Shown piece by piece: positions 1 to 8,683 of a stretch of DNA of 64,000 nucleotides (its first letter is position 1; every line of letters starts with the position of its first letter). The stretch covers positions 1 through 64,000 of the forward strand of contig JBEKFQ010000008.1 in assembly GCA_050013235.1 (NCBI GenBank). The letters run 5' to 3'. This DNA is from RH-AL1 sp050013235 (GTDB lineage: Bacteria > Pseudomonadota > Alphaproteobacteria > Rhizobiales > Beijerinckiaceae). The position numbers and the translations under genes were made by a program. The notes under the pieces were generated by a model. It did no database searches. It had not been told where the DNA came from and saw only the letters and a program-made list of their open reading frames with translations.

Positions 1-485
1 AGCTTGCGAAGATCCGGCGCCAGCATATCGGCTTCGTGTTCCAGTCCTATCACTTGTTTTCCACCCTCACGGCCGCGGAAAATGTGCAGTTGGCGCTCGA
101 CGTGCGCGGCGAGCAGGGACACCAAGCGATCGCGAAAACCGAAGAGGTGCTGGCCAGCGTCGGCTTAACCTCCAAAATGGCATCTTTCCCGGGCCAGCTC
201 AGCGGCGGCGAGCAACAGCGGGTCGCGATCGCGCGCGCTATCGTAGCGGAGCCTTCAGCCATTCTCGCCGACGAGCCGACCGCCGCGCTGGACTCCGCCA
301 ATGGGCGGGTGACCATGGCGATTCTCTCAAAGATCGCCAAGGAGCGAGACCGCGCCGTGCTGGTGGTGACTCACGATCCGAGGCTGTTCGAATTTGCCGA
401 CAGGATCCTGTACATCGAGGACGGTTCGCTCACGCATGAAGAGTTGACCGATCCCAAGTCAACTGAAGCGCAGCAGAAATCTTAA
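1..485 (+). CDS. ABC transporter ATP-binding protein, 3' part
   Basis: The gene enters from outside the window; the open frame runs from base 3 with no stop before 485, so the N-terminus and Walker A are missing. What remains has the Q-loop (GFVFQSYHLF), the ABC signature LSGGEQQRVAIARA, Walker B with ILADEPTAALD, and the H-loop VVTHDPR. The Q-loop and signature style match the LolD/MacB/DevA group, which power lipoprotein release or export of small molecules through FtsX-like permeases. The partner permease must lie to the left. The C-terminus carries a short charged tail. The substrate cannot be told from this part. Confidence 0.85.
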   Translation, partial: LAKIRRQHIGFVFQSYHLFSTLTAAENVQLALDVRGEQGHQAIAKTEEVLASVGLTSKMASFPGQLSGGEQQRVAIARAIVAEPSAILADEPTAALDSANGRVTMAILSKIAKERDRAVLVVTHDPRLFEFADRILYIEDGSLTHEELTDPKSTEAQQKS

Positions 486-773
486 CCGAGCCCTCGAATA
501 CAGTTACAAAAGTAGCCGCCTGACCCAAGGCGAAAGCTGAGCAAGCTACCGGCTCAGTCCTTGAGCTTCGAAAGGTCGAATTGGCTGCTGATTTGCGCGG
601 CTTGCACATCGATTTCTTTTTTGTTTAACTCATTCGAAATTGGTTTGTTGCCAACCAGGATTTTGTTTACGATGTGGCCGCGGCTTGGATGATGCGGGAG
701 AGGAGCAGTGAAGAGCCCTGCTATTCACGCAAAGCCTTCTTGCCGGGGGAATCGCGCGACGATAAATCCTATA

Positions 774-820
774 AATCCGATAGACTATTAGTTGACAAAA
801 TTTGGTATTTTTGCTGATAG
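774..820 (+). promoter_or_regulatory. Probable promoter with GATAGR motif (site A)
   Basis: The gap 486-911 holds no convincing gene. Near its right end AATCCGATAGACTATTAG (774-791) abuts TTGACA (792-797), followed after 17 bases by TGATAG (815-820), a plausible -35/-10 pair for the peroxiredoxin gene at 912. The GATAGACTATTAG core resembles sequences upstream of tonB, the rhodanese-like gene, the DUF1549 operon and the serine acetyltransferase gene. A regulator bound here would block the -35 box. The role is inference from sequence likeness only. Confidence 0.45.
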
Positions 821-911
821 TGAATCGATGTGAGGCGGAACGTCCGGAAAAATCCGTGGAACATCCCGATTTTGATCCGGTGTCGTTCGTCGCCAATGAT
901 AGGCAAGCTCC

Positions 912-1463
912 ATGAAACGTTTGTTCGTCAGCGCGGTTCTTTGCGCATTCTTCGTGTCCCCTTCCTGGGGCGCTCTCAGGGATGGCGATGTCGCGCCGGA
1001 TTTCACGGCCCAGGCGGCGCTGGGCGGCAAGAGCTTTACGTTCAAGCTCGCCGATGCGCTCAAGCGCGGACCGGTCGTGCTCTACTTCTACCCGAAGTCG
1101 TTCACGAAAGGTTGTACGATCGAGGCGCATGATTTTGCCGAAAGCGCTGAGAGTTTCACTGCGGCGGGCGCGACCCTGATTGGCTTGTCGGCGGATAAAA
1201 TCGAAACTCAGATCGAGTTTTCCACTAAGGAGTGCCGCGATAAATTTCCCGTGGCGGCTGATCCAGACGCCGCTATCATTCGCTCTTATGATGCCTTGCG
1301 GGTCCGCCCCAACGCGCCGGATGTTGTCGTGGCGGATCGAATTTCCTACGTGATCGAGCCGGGTGGAAAAATCATCTATTCTTATGCCGATACCGCGCCA
1401 CAAAAGCACATTGAAAATACGCTAGCCGCCGTGCGCCGCTGGCATGAGGATCACAAGCCTTAA
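912..1463 (+). CDS. Exported peroxiredoxin (BCP/AhpC-TSA family)
   Basis: This 183-residue protein begins with a signal peptide (about residues 1-20, ending SPSWG-A) and then a thioredoxin-fold peroxiredoxin domain. The peroxidatic cysteine is Cys68 in KSFTKGCTIEAHDF; Cys108 (STKECRDKF) may be the resolving cysteine. Family members reduce hydrogen peroxide and organic peroxides with thiols; the signal peptide places this one in the periplasm. It lies upstream of an exported rhodanese-like protein and a hydrolase, all on the same strand, and is preceded by motif site A. The electron donor is unknown. Confidence 0.85.
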   Translation: MKRLFVSAVLCAFFVSPSWGALRDGDVAPDFTAQAALGGKSFTFKLADALKRGPVVLYFYPKSFTKGCTIEAHDFAESAESFTAAGATLIGLSADKIETQIEFSTKECRDKFPVAADPDAAIIRSYDALRVRPNAPDVVVADRISYVIEPGGKIIYSYADTAPQKHIENTLAAVRRWHEDHKP

Positions 1464-1538
1464 GCGAAAGCTCTCCTAACCTTCGCAAGCCCTCCGCCTG
1501 GGCTTGCCAGTGTTCCCGACTCAAGCCATAATAATAGG

Positions 1539-1557
1539 TATTCGATAGGAATTATCG
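1539..1557 (+). promoter_or_regulatory. GATAGR motif (site B) with inverted repeat
   Basis: TATTCGATAGGAATTATCG contains the dyad CGATA-GGAAT-TATCG, 28 bases before the start of the rhodanese-like gene. It shares TTnGATAGGAATnATC with the reverse complement of site G upstream of the DUF1549 gene. It is a candidate operator; no regulator is proven. Confidence 0.4.
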
Positions 1558-1584
1558 TAATCATGCCCCTGGGGAAAACACGCA

Positions 1585-2067
1585 ATGCGTAAAGTTTTGA
1601 CGCTTCTCGCCATCACCACGGCCTTCGCCGCGCCCGCAATGGCTCAAACGCCGGCTCCCGCTCCCGCCGCTGGCCAAGCCGCGCCGGCGTATAAATATCT
1701 CACGCCACAACTGCACCGCGCCGCCATCGATGCCTTGCTGGCTGATCCTAGCCACGTGCTGTTCGTCGATTTGCGCCGGCCCGACGAAGTCTCGGCGATT
1801 GGCACCTTCCCGGTCTATTTGAGCGTGCAGATCAAGGATTTGGAAAGGGACCTCGCCTTTATTCCCAAGGAGCGGCCGATCGTCACCGTCTCGAACCATG
1901 CCGGCCGCGCTGGCCAAGCCGGGGATCTTCTGACCAAGAAGGGCTTCAATGTCATTGGCGCCGTCGGCTCGCAGCTCTATGAGGCAGAAGGCGGAACCAT
2001 CGTGAAGATCGCCATTCCCCCGAAGCGTCAAGCGGCGGCTGCTGCCCCGGCAGAACCAAAACCCTGA
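1585..2067 (+). CDS. Exported rhodanese-fold protein without cysteine
   Basis: This 160-residue protein has a clear signal peptide (MRKVLTLL...APAMA-Q), an Ala/Pro-rich linker and a rhodanese-like domain: LFVDLRRPDEV matches the DxRxxxE element and PIVTVSNHAGRAG matches the active-site loop. The loop cysteine that carries the persulfide in true rhodaneses is absent, and the whole protein has no cysteine, so it cannot act as a sulfurtransferase of the usual kind. It may be a binding or scaffold protein in the periplasm. The C-terminus ends in an Ala/Pro-rich tail. It sits between the peroxiredoxin and the dienelactone hydrolase-like gene. Confidence 0.75.
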   Translation: MRKVLTLLAITTAFAAPAMAQTPAPAPAAGQAAPAYKYLTPQLHRAAIDALLADPSHVLFVDLRRPDEVSAIGTFPVYLSVQIKDLERDLAFIPKERPIVTVSNHAGRAGQAGDLLTKKGFNVIGAVGSQLYEAEGGTIVKIAIPPKRQAAAAAPAEPKP

Positions 2068-2219
2068 CCTCAGAACGCGCTTTCGCCGTCTGGAACGAGC
2101 CGCTTTTTCATTGCAGTCAAATTGGCAGTCAAATCGAAAGAGCGGCTCGCGCCGGCCACCGGCGTGTTGTCTAGACTGGCGCCGGCCTCGCCTCGCGCGA
2201 AACTATTTCGGATGGAGTA

Positions 2220-3131
2220 TTGGCATTGACCGATAAAAAGCCTCTCACCACCGCTAGCGACTTTCATCCAGAGGTGCTGCGGCTGTTCGACCAATATGTG
2301 CACGGCCTGATCCCCCGCCGCGGTTTCTTGCAAGGCGCTTCGACCTTTGCGGCGCTCAGCGGGGCGACGGCCGTCGAGCTCTTGGACGCGCTCAATCCCC
2401 GCTTTGCCGCCGCGCAAAAAGTTCCTGCATCGGATCCTCGCATCCAGGCTGGATATACCGAATTCGAGTCGCCTCAGGGCTATGGGAAGTTGCGTGGCTA
2501 TCTCGTGCGCCCTGCCAAGGCCAGCGGACCGTTGCCGGTCGTTCTCGTGGTTCACGAGAACCGAGGTCTGAATCCGCATATCGAAGACATCGCCCGCCGT
2601 CTGGCGCTGGCTGATTTCATCGCCTTCGCGCCCGACGCTCTGACGCCGCTCGGGGGCTATCCCGGCGACGAAGACCGCGCGCGCGACCTCTTTCCAAAAC
2701 TCGATCAGGCCAAGACACACGAGGATTTCGTCGCGGCGGCGAATTACGCGCAGACCCTGCCTGGCGGCAATGGCAAACTCGGCGTCACTGGCTTCTGCTA
2801 CGGCGGCGGGATCGTCAACCTTCTGGCCGAACGCTTGCCCACGCTGAGCGCGGGCGTGCCGTTTTATGGCGCGGCGCCGCCGCTCGACAAAGTCTCTGGC
2901 ATCAAGGCAGAGCTGCTTCTGAATTTCGCGGGAGAAGACGAGCGCATCAATGCCACATGGCCGCCCTACGAACAGGCCCTGAAGGCGGCGGGCGTTCACT
3001 ACGAGGCGTTTATCTATAAAGGCGCGCAGCACGGCTTCAACAACGATACGACGCCGCGCTTCGACGAGGCCTCGGCCAAATTGGCCTGGGACCGGACCAT
3101 TGCGTTCTTCAACCGGACATTACGCGGCTAG
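2220..3131 (+). CDS. Tat-exported dienelactone hydrolase family protein
   Basis: This 303-residue alpha/beta hydrolase has a Tat-type signal after about residue 25 (RRGFLQGASTFAALSG), so the start is taken at TTG 2220, which follows GGATGGAG. The DLH domain shows VVHENRGLNPH, the nucleophile motif GFCYGGG (Cys near residue 193) and a late QHGF histidine. Dienelactone hydrolases cleave cyclic esters; exported homologues (YghX-like) act on unknown substrates. It is followed by cytochrome c', suggesting an envelope-located redox or detoxification group. A TTG four residues from a second TTG leaves the exact start uncertain by two codons. Confidence 0.8.
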   Translation: MALTDKKPLTTASDFHPEVLRLFDQYVHGLIPRRGFLQGASTFAALSGATAVELLDALNPRFAAAQKVPASDPRIQAGYTEFESPQGYGKLRGYLVRPAKASGPLPVVLVVHENRGLNPHIEDIARRLALADFIAFAPDALTPLGGYPGDEDRARDLFPKLDQAKTHEDFVAAANYAQTLPGGNGKLGVTGFCYGGGIVNLLAERLPTLSAGVPFYGAAPPLDKVSGIKAELLLNFAGEDERINATWPPYEQALKAAGVHYEAFIYKGAQHGFNNDTTPRFDEASAKLAWDRTIAFFNRTLRG

Positions 3132-3199
3132 ACGAATATTCCGCGATTCAAAACGCCGGCGCCCAACAGCAGGCGTACAACAGAAGGAATGAAACACGT

Positions 3200-3709
3200 A
3201 TGTCTTCGCAACGTTTTACCGGGCTTCGCGCGGCAACAGCCGCACTTGTGCTTTGCCTTGGCGCTGGCGGCACGCTAATCGCCCATGCCCAAAACGCGCC
3301 TGCCCCCGGCGGCGTCAATGCCGGCCGTCAGGCGGCGGAGGAACGCAAAGCTGTCTTCAAACTGATCGGCGCGAATTTTCGTCCGCTCGGCGCGCTGTTG
3401 AAGGACGGCGCGCAATATGACGGTGTGGGCGCTAGCAAGCGCATCGCCCGCGTGAGCTTTCTCGCGGGATTCCTGAATGAGTCTTTTCCCGACGTTTCCA
3501 ATCTCGGCGAACCCGACACCAAGGCCAAGCCGGATATTTGGACGCATCGTGAAGACTTCGACAAGGGCCTCAAGCAGTTTCAAGATCATCTTGTCGCGCT
3601 CGCCGCCGTCAACGACAAGGAAAAAGGCCTGACGGAACCATTCAAGGTGGCGCTTGCCGCTGTCGCTCAGGACTGCAAGTCGTGTCACGAGACATACAAG
3701 GTCAAATAA
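3200..3709 (+). CDS. Cytochrome c' (class II c-type cytochrome)
   Basis: This 169-residue protein has a signal peptide ending near AHA-Q and a four-helix-bundle domain with the haem site at the extreme C-terminus (DCKSCHETYK), the hallmark of class II cytochromes c. Cytochrome c' binds NO or CO and may protect against nitrosative stress or carry electrons in the periplasm. The next gene encodes a cytochrome b561, a common neighbour and likely membrane redox partner. AGAAGGAATG just before the start provides a ribosome-binding site. Confidence 0.88.
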   Translation: MSSQRFTGLRAATAALVLCLGAGGTLIAHAQNAPAPGGVNAGRQAAEERKAVFKLIGANFRPLGALLKDGAQYDGVGASKRIARVSFLAGFLNESFPDVSNLGEPDTKAKPDIWTHREDFDKGLKQFQDHLVALAAVNDKEKGLTEPFKVALAAVAQDCKSCHETYKVK

Positions 3710-3829
3710 GCCTGATGCCCGCTCGAGGCTCTTAGAGCTCGATGCGCACCCAAGCAGACATGCGTTTATCGCTTCCCCGCGCATATCTGCTTGGATTTTC
3801 CACCGAGGCAGATTTCTCCGAGCTACGCC

Positions 3830-4615
3830 ATGACCCTATTTGAAGACGTCACAGCCATCACCAACGAGAGGCAAGCACCAGCCAGCGCGGAGCGCCAGGT
3901 TTGGGACCTCCCTGTGCGGATTTTTCACTGGAGCGTGGCCGGAGCGTTCGTTGCTGCTTTTGTCACCAACAAACTCGGGATCGCCTATTTCAAATATCAC
4001 GTTTGGGCTGGCTACGCCGTAATCGTCCTCGTGGCGTTTCGTCTGGTTTGGGGACTCATTGGAACGCGGCACGCGCGGTTCTGGAATTTCATCCGGGGCC
4101 CGAAGGAAACCCTGATCTACGCGCGTGGTTTGCTTGTGTCGAAGAGCCGGAATGCGAAGAACAGCGAGGCCAAGAACCACGGCGCCGAGAGTCGGCACTA
4201 TGCCGGCCACAATCCGCTCGGCGCCATCATGGTGTTGGCGTTGCTCGTTGGACTCGGCGCGCAGAGCACGCTCGGCCTATTCTCCAATGATGAAATTTTT
4301 AACACCGGGCCGCTTTACGGCTATGTCACCAAGGATGTGAGCCTGGTATTCACGTCGATTCATCGTCAGTTGTTTTACTGGCTCGCGGGCGCCGTGGCGC
4401 TGCATGTCCTGGCTGTGATCGGCCACCGCGTTTTCAAGAACGAGAATTTGGTGCGCGCCATGATTACCGGCCGCAAGCCGCATCATGCGGTCGCCGCCAG
4501 CGAGGCGATTACATCGTCGCGCGTCTGGCTCGCGGTTTTCGTGGGGCTGGTGCTGACCCTCGCCCTCGCCTTTGCCGTGGGTCATGCGCCTCCGGTCGAT
4601 AGCGTGGAATTTTAG
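3830..4615 (+). CDS. Cytochrome b561 domain protein
   Basis: This is a 261-residue membrane protein with a Ni-hydrogenase-type cytochrome b561 domain. VWDLPVRIFHWS at the start of the first helix is the family signature, with further histidines in later helices (YFKYHVWAGY, RQLFYWLAGAVALHV) as haem ligands. It ends with an additional helix (VWLAVFVGLVLTLALAFAV). Such proteins pass electrons between the quinone pool and periplasmic c cytochromes; the preceding cytochrome c' is the obvious partner. The start is set at ATG 3830 rather than the upstream TTG because homology begins only at VWDLP. Confidence 0.85.
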   Translation: MTLFEDVTAITNERQAPASAERQVWDLPVRIFHWSVAGAFVAAFVTNKLGIAYFKYHVWAGYAVIVLVAFRLVWGLIGTRHARFWNFIRGPKETLIYARGLLVSKSRNAKNSEAKNHGAESRHYAGHNPLGAIMVLALLVGLGAQSTLGLFSNDEIFNTGPLYGYVTKDVSLVFTSIHRQLFYWLAGAVALHVLAVIGHRVFKNENLVRAMITGRKPHHAVAASEAITSSRVWLAVFVGLVLTLALAFAVGHAPPVDSVEF

Positions 4616-4743
4616 TCCTGCGCGTGCTCCACCGACCGCCTGTATCGCAACCCAGGTCCAACTGGCGACAGCCTTTTGGTTGTGGCTTTCCTGGCGCGGG
4701 ACCGCCAGCTCGCCACGCTTCGCTCGATTCAGTGCCACCAATT

Positions 4744-5178
4744 TTAGCGTAGCGTCTGATCCGATCTTTTACCGCGCGCGCGCATCGCGGCGATGGACGT
4801 GCGATCGAGGATCAAAGCCATCGCGTCGCGCACGTCGATCATAATGTCACGGACCGCGCACGCACTTTCGTCCGGGCAGTCCAGACAGGGCCGGTAGGCC
4901 GTGCGGCTGGCGCAAGCAATGGGAGCCAGCGGTCCGTCAAGGATGCGGATGATCTGCCCCGCCGTAATGGCGTCGGCTGGCCGTGCGAGCCGGTAACCTC
5001 CGCCTTTGCCCTTTCTGCTGCTGAGAATGCCGGCCTTCGTCAATTCAAGGAGGATCGCGTCGAGGAATTTGCGGGGAATCTGGTTTTCCGCGGCGATATC
5101 GGCCGCGAGACTTACGCCTTCGTGCCCCGCGAGGTGCATCAAGGCCTTCAGTCCGTATTTGGCTTTGTTCGATAACAT
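4744..5178 (-). CDS. Rrf2 family transcriptional regulator, Fe-S type
   Basis: This 144-residue protein has the Rrf2 winged-helix start MLSNKAKYGLKAL and the wing RKGKGGGYRLARP. The C-terminal half has four cysteines (CASRTAYRPCLDCPDESAC), the arrangement that holds an iron-sulfur cluster in IscR/RsrR-like members. It therefore probably senses iron, sulfur or redox state. The start is at ATG 5178; upstream residues in the same frame do not match the family. It is convergent with the cytochrome b561 gene and divergent from tonB, so it is a candidate regulator of tonB-exbBD and of the other GATAGR sites, but this is inference. Confidence 0.85.
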   Translation of the reverse strand: MLSNKAKYGLKALMHLAGHEGVSLAADIAAENQIPRKFLDAILLELTKAGILSSRKGKGGGYRLARPADAITAGQIIRILDGPLAPIACASRTAYRPCLDCPDESACAVRDIMIDVRDAMALILDRTSIAAMRARGKRSDQTLR

Positions 5179-5473
5179 GACATTCCAGATCGGTGTCGAC
5201 GGGTTCTGGCGCGGCGCGTCTTTTCTCCCGGTAAGCTGCACACGTTTACATCAGAAGCCGCCGGCCGTTAAGCGCTTCGAGACTGTATTTTCTAATATCC
5301 ACGGCATTGGCAGCATAGGATTTCCAAAAGCCCCGCCATTTGAAAGCATCATCGTTGCCCGGGCTCGCGGGAAGCTTCCCGCCCCCCGTTGAGTTCTTGA
5401 AGTCCGGCTATGCGCGGAGCAGAAGTCTGGTGCGCAAATGGGTTAGATCCCTTAAAAGTGTTTGCCCTTAAAT

Positions 5474-5489
5474 CCGATAGATTATATAG
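5474..5489 (+). promoter_or_regulatory. GATAGR motif (site C) upstream of tonB
   Basis: The gap 5179-5532 between the Rrf2 gene and tonB has no convincing gene. It contains CCGATAGATTATATAG, 43 bases before the tonB start, very close to site A (CCGATAGACTATTAG). The AT-rich core could also overlap the promoter. A candidate operator. Confidence 0.42.
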
Positions 5490-5532
5490 GTAATGCGAAT
5501 CTAATGACCGCTCCTTTTTAATAGGTGACAGG

Positions 5533-6324
5533 ATGACCGCAGCATTAGCCGCCGCTTATTTGGACGTTCCGGATATTCAAGATCCGCCGGCCGGACGAGT
5601 GCTCGGAGGCGCCCAGTCTCTTCTAGCGCTCAAAAAAGCGCGGCAGAATTACCTGGCCGAAGGCGCGGCGGTTGCGGCTTATGCGTTGGTTCTCTTTGGA
5701 TTGTTGACCTATACGAGCAAGCCGCAGGACGCGCCGGCGGAACAGCCGATGGAACTCGTCATGCTTCCCGCGCCGCCGCCGCCGGTCGAGGAACCAAAGC
5801 CGCCGGAGCCCGAGGCGCAAAAGCCACCGGAACCACTGCCCGAGGAACTGCCGCCGCCCCCTCCGCCACCCGCGGCAGTCGAGCCCGCCGTGGCGCCGGT
5901 CCAGCCGCCCCCTCCGCCGCCGCCGCCAAAGCCCGAACCGGTGGCGAAGCCGAAACCTAAACCCGTCGCCGTGGTCAAGCCACGGCCGGTCGCCGCGCCC
6001 CAGCATCCCGCCGCCGAAACGGCCGTCCCGCGTACCGCGCCGCCGCCCGGTGCCACGTCATCGGCGATCGCCAATCAAATCCATGCGCGGCTCGCGCGCG
6101 CCGCGGCCGATGCCTATCCGGAGTCACAAAAACCGCGTTCGGCGCATATTAGCTATCGCGTTCAAATCGATGCCTCCGGTCACGTAACATCGTTTACCAT
6201 CACACCGTCTGGCAATGCCGCCTTCGACTCGGTCGCCTCGCGCCTGGGGGGCCGGATCGGAACCGTCGAAGCGCCAGGGCGTCCGGCCGCGCTCTCGGGG
6301 TCGTTCACCTTTGCCTATCAATGA
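5533..6324 (+). CDS. tonB: TonB energy transducer
   Basis: This 263-residue protein has one N-terminal membrane helix (about residues 41-59, AAVAAYALVLFGLLTYT), a long Pro/Glu/Lys-rich periplasm-spanning stretch (residues about 75-170) and a C-terminal TonB domain (HISYRVQIDASGHVTSFTI). TonB transmits energy from ExbB-ExbD to outer-membrane receptors. The three genes form an operon, and a TonB-dependent receptor is encoded at 9.4-12.1 kb. The N-terminal 35 residues before the helix are longer than in E. coli TonB. The start follows AGGTGACAGG. Confidence 0.9.
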   Translation: MTAALAAAYLDVPDIQDPPAGRVLGGAQSLLALKKARQNYLAEGAAVAAYALVLFGLLTYTSKPQDAPAEQPMELVMLPAPPPPVEEPKPPEPEAQKPPEPLPEELPPPPPPPAAVEPAVAPVQPPPPPPPPKPEPVAKPKPKPVAVVKPRPVAAPQHPAAETAVPRTAPPPGATSSAIANQIHARLARAAADAYPESQKPRSAHISYRVQIDASGHVTSFTITPSGNAAFDSVASRLGGRIGTVEAPGRPAALSGSFTFAYQ

Positions 6325-6376
6325 AGTTCCAGATCGGCACGGATTCAATCCGCGACAACCATGAAAGAAACGAAAT

Positions 6377-7117
6377 ATGAGTGATCCAACTACGGCTGCG
6401 GCCGCGAGCGCCTCGCACGGCATTTCACCGGTCGATCTCTTTTTGCAAGCCGACACGGTCGTCAAGACGGTGATGGTGCTCTTGGTTCTCGCTTCGGCCT
6501 GGGGCTGGGCGGTCATCTTCGACAAGCTGGTCCGCATTCATCTGTTGAATGCCCGCGCCGCCAAGCTGATCAAAAGCGTTCAGCGCGAATTGCCGGTGGC
6601 CAGTCTCGCGCCGGCCTTCGCTGACGCCTCGCCCAACGATCCTTTGGTCCAGGTCTATCAAGCGGCGGTGGACGAATATGCGCGTTCCGCCGATCTCATT
6701 TATACCGAGGCGCAACGCGAAGCGGTGCAGGAGCGTGTTCATCGCGCGGCGCAATTGGCGAGTTCCGCGGCGCTTGGTCATTTGCAGTCGCGGCTCGGCG
6801 GTCTCGCGACAATCGGCGCGGTCTCGCCCTTCGTCGGACTGTTCGGCACGGTCTGGGGAATCATGACCTCGTTCCAGGGCATTGCCGCATCGAATAATAC
6901 GAGCCTCGCCGTGGTCGCCCCCGGTATTGCCGAAGCGCTTTTCGCGACCGCGCTCGGCCTGGTCGCCGCTATTCCGGCCGTGATTTTCTACAATCGCATC
7001 GGCTCGGACATTTCCAATTACGGGAAAAAAGTCAGCGGTTTCATCGGTGTGTTTGAAATCGAACTGTCGCGTCAATTGTCGAGAACGGGAGAGCGCAATG
7101 GCCTTCGCGCTGCGTAA
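6377..7117 (+). CDS. exbB: ExbB proton channel protein
   Basis: This 246-residue MotA/TolQ/ExbB protein has a helix at about residues 27-47 (VMVLLVLASAWGWAVIF) and two late helices around residues 150-210. It carries the conserved LATIGAVSPFVGLFGTVWGIM and GIAEALFATALGLVAAIPAV segments that line the proton channel. It assembles with ExbD to energise TonB. It overlaps exbD by 20 bases, so translation is probably coupled. Confidence 0.93.
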   Translation: MSDPTTAAAASASHGISPVDLFLQADTVVKTVMVLLVLASAWGWAVIFDKLVRIHLLNARAAKLIKSVQRELPVASLAPAFADASPNDPLVQVYQAAVDEYARSADLIYTEAQREAVQERVHRAAQLASSAALGHLQSRLGGLATIGAVSPFVGLFGTVWGIMTSFQGIAASNNTSLAVVAPGIAEALFATALGLVAAIPAVIFYNRIGSDISNYGKKVSGFIGVFEIELSRQLSRTGERNGLRAA

Positions 7118-7592
7118 ATCCGACGGCGATTCCGATTCCGCCCCGATGGCGGACATGAATGTGACGCCGCTCGTCGACGTCATGCTCGTGCTCCTCATCG
7201 TCTTCATGGTCGCGGCCCCGCTCATGGCCACGGGCGTCCCCGTCGATCTGCCCAAGGTTCAGACCAAGCAGCTCAACGATCAAAAGCCGCCGATCGTCGT
7301 CAGCATCGATATCTCGGGCAGTTATTTCATCGATCAGACGTCGATTCCGCAGGATGGTTTGCTCAGTGCGTTGACCCAAAACTCCGAGAACGACAAGGAG
7401 CGGCGCATCCATGTGCATGCCGACCGGAACATCACCTATGGAAAGGTGATCGAAGTGATGGGCCTGATCAATAGCGCGGGCTTCACCAAGGTCGCGCTGG
7501 TCTCCGAGTCGCCGGGACAACAAAGCGCCGCCGCGGCGCCAGGTCCCGCGTCTTCGCCCGCCGTGGCTGCATCCGCCAAAACGGGGCCGTGA
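7098..7592 (+). CDS. exbD: ExbD biopolymer transport protein
   Basis: This 164-residue protein has the family N-terminus with MADMNVTPLVDVMLVLLIVFM, including the essential aspartate in the single membrane helix, and a periplasmic domain ending HADRNITYGKVIEVM. It completes the TonB-ExbB-ExbD motor. The start at ATG 7098 follows GGGAGAGCGCA inside the end of exbB. The C-terminus carries an Ala/Pro-rich tail of about 25 residues. Confidence 0.93.
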   Translation: MAFALRKSDGDSDSAPMADMNVTPLVDVMLVLLIVFMVAAPLMATGVPVDLPKVQTKQLNDQKPPIVVSIDISGSYFIDQTSIPQDGLLSALTQNSENDKERRIHVHADRNITYGKVIEVMGLINSAGFTKVALVSESPGQQSAAAAPGPASSPAVAASAKTGP

Positions 7593-7611
7593 CGCCGGAG
7601 GGATCGCGGCT

Positions 7612-7635
7612 GCCTTCCCGATCAAACGGGAAGGC
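7612..7635 (+). terminator. Hairpin after exbD, possible terminator
   Basis: GCCTTCCCG and CGGGAAGGC form a perfect 9-bp stem with loop ATCAAA, 20 bases after the exbD stop. There is no T-tract behind it, so it may be a 3'-end-protecting hairpin or a weak terminator for tonB-exbBD. Confidence 0.45.
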
Positions 7636-7740
7636 CTAGCCGGATTGCGCTTTCATACCAAATCACAGTGATCGCGAGATGCTCTAACCTTCGCGATCGT
7701 GGGGACGTTCCCCGGCCGATTTTTTGGGATGAAACTGCGC

Positions 7741-7816
7741 CGTCATTGCGAGCGCAGCGAAGCAAACCATCTTCGTGCGGCGGGCGGCCAGCATGGATTG
7801 CTTGCGCGCAATGACG
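7741..7816 (+). repeat. Palindromic interspersed repeat (76 bp)
   Basis: The element is bounded by perfect 10-bp inverted repeats CGTCATTGCG and CGCAATGACG, with a second nested pair AGCAAACCAT and ATGGATTGCT (9 of 10 match). Elements with these ends (TCATTGCGAG...) are scattered through many alphaproteobacterial genomes as short non-coding palindromes. It lies in the gap 7593-7958, which holds no gene. Confidence 0.75.
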
Positions 7817-7881
7817 CTGAAGACAGGTCGCAGTCACTGGAATTTGGTATCAGCGCTTCCAAAGCCGAAATGATCGAAAAG

Positions 7882-7913
7882 AAAGCCGGATCGTCGCTGA
7901 GACGTCCGGCTTT
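7882..7913. terminator. Rho-independent terminator, likely bidirectional
   Basis: AAAGCCGGA and TCCGGCTTT form a 9-bp stem with a 14-base loop. On the plus strand it is followed by TTTCG as part of TTTTTT; on the minus strand by TTTCTTTTC. It can end both the tonB operon and the XRE-cupin gene, which converge here. Confidence 0.8.
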
Positions 7914-7958
7914 TTTCGTTCGAGACCTGCTTGGGGTTCTTGGTGTGACTTCCAAGCG

Positions 7959-8567
7959 TCACGCACCGCGAAAATTTTCATAGGCCAGGACGAGATGGGC
8001 GATGGCCTCGGTATCCCCCACGTTCGCATAGGAATGGGGCACATCGGCATCGAAATGCACCGCGTCGCCTTCGCTGAGGCGGTACGGCGGCTCCCGGCCG
8101 GAAACGATTTCAAGAGCGCCTTTCGTCACGAGGATGTTTTCCGTCGTGCCGGGCGCATGAGCTTGCGACCGTTCGATATGCCCCACGGCGATCGTCAGTT
8201 CGTAAATCTCGATCAGGGGATGGTTGCCAAAGGACGTCAAGGCGCGCGACTTGAACGCGCCGGAACTCGAGCTGAGCACGCTGGCTTTTTCCTTGCGAAT
8301 GATCGAGGCGCCGGCCGGCGCGGGCGATCCGAGCAGACTTCCAAACGGCACGCCCAAAGCATTGGCAATTTTCCAAAGGAGATGAATACTAGGTGCTCGT
8401 TCTCCATTCGCGATCGGGCGTAGTATTTTGTGCTCGACGCCGGCGAAATCGGCCAATTTCTCCAATGTTCCGCCGCCTTGATCCAAATGCTCGCGAAGCC
8501 GCGCGGCAATAGCGAGTGTCAGAGCCCGTTCTGACAAAAGCGGGCCGTCCGAGTGATTGGCATTCAT
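7959..8567 (-). CDS. XRE regulator with C-terminal cupin domain
   Basis: This 202-residue protein has an N-terminal helix-turn-helix (residues about 18-80: TLEKLADFAGVEHKILRPIANGERAPSIHLLWKIANALG, a Cro/C1 type) and a C-terminal cupin_2 barrel with VTKGALEIV and DVPHSYANVGD. This architecture is typical of small-molecule-responsive repressors such as SutR/PuuR. The gene is single and divergent from an AT-rich stretch (8575-8620) that probably contains its promoter. The effector is unknown. Confidence 0.88.
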   Translation of the reverse strand: MNANHSDGPLLSERALTLAIAARLREHLDQGGGTLEKLADFAGVEHKILRPIANGERAPSIHLLWKIANALGVPFGSLLGSPAPAGASIIRKEKASVLSSSSGAFKSRALTSFGNHPLIEIYELTIAVGHIERSQAHAPGTTENILVTKGALEIVSGREPPYRLSEGDAVHFDADVPHSYANVGDTEAIAHLVLAYENFRGA

Positions 8568-8683
8568 CCTTCATACCTTTTGTTCAGTATTATTATGGAT
8601 TATCTATTATTTTGGTCAAGCCTTCCTTCTTGGTCCGCGCGATCATAAACTTGCCGCGGCAGCCTGCCCGCGCGGGGCGCGCT

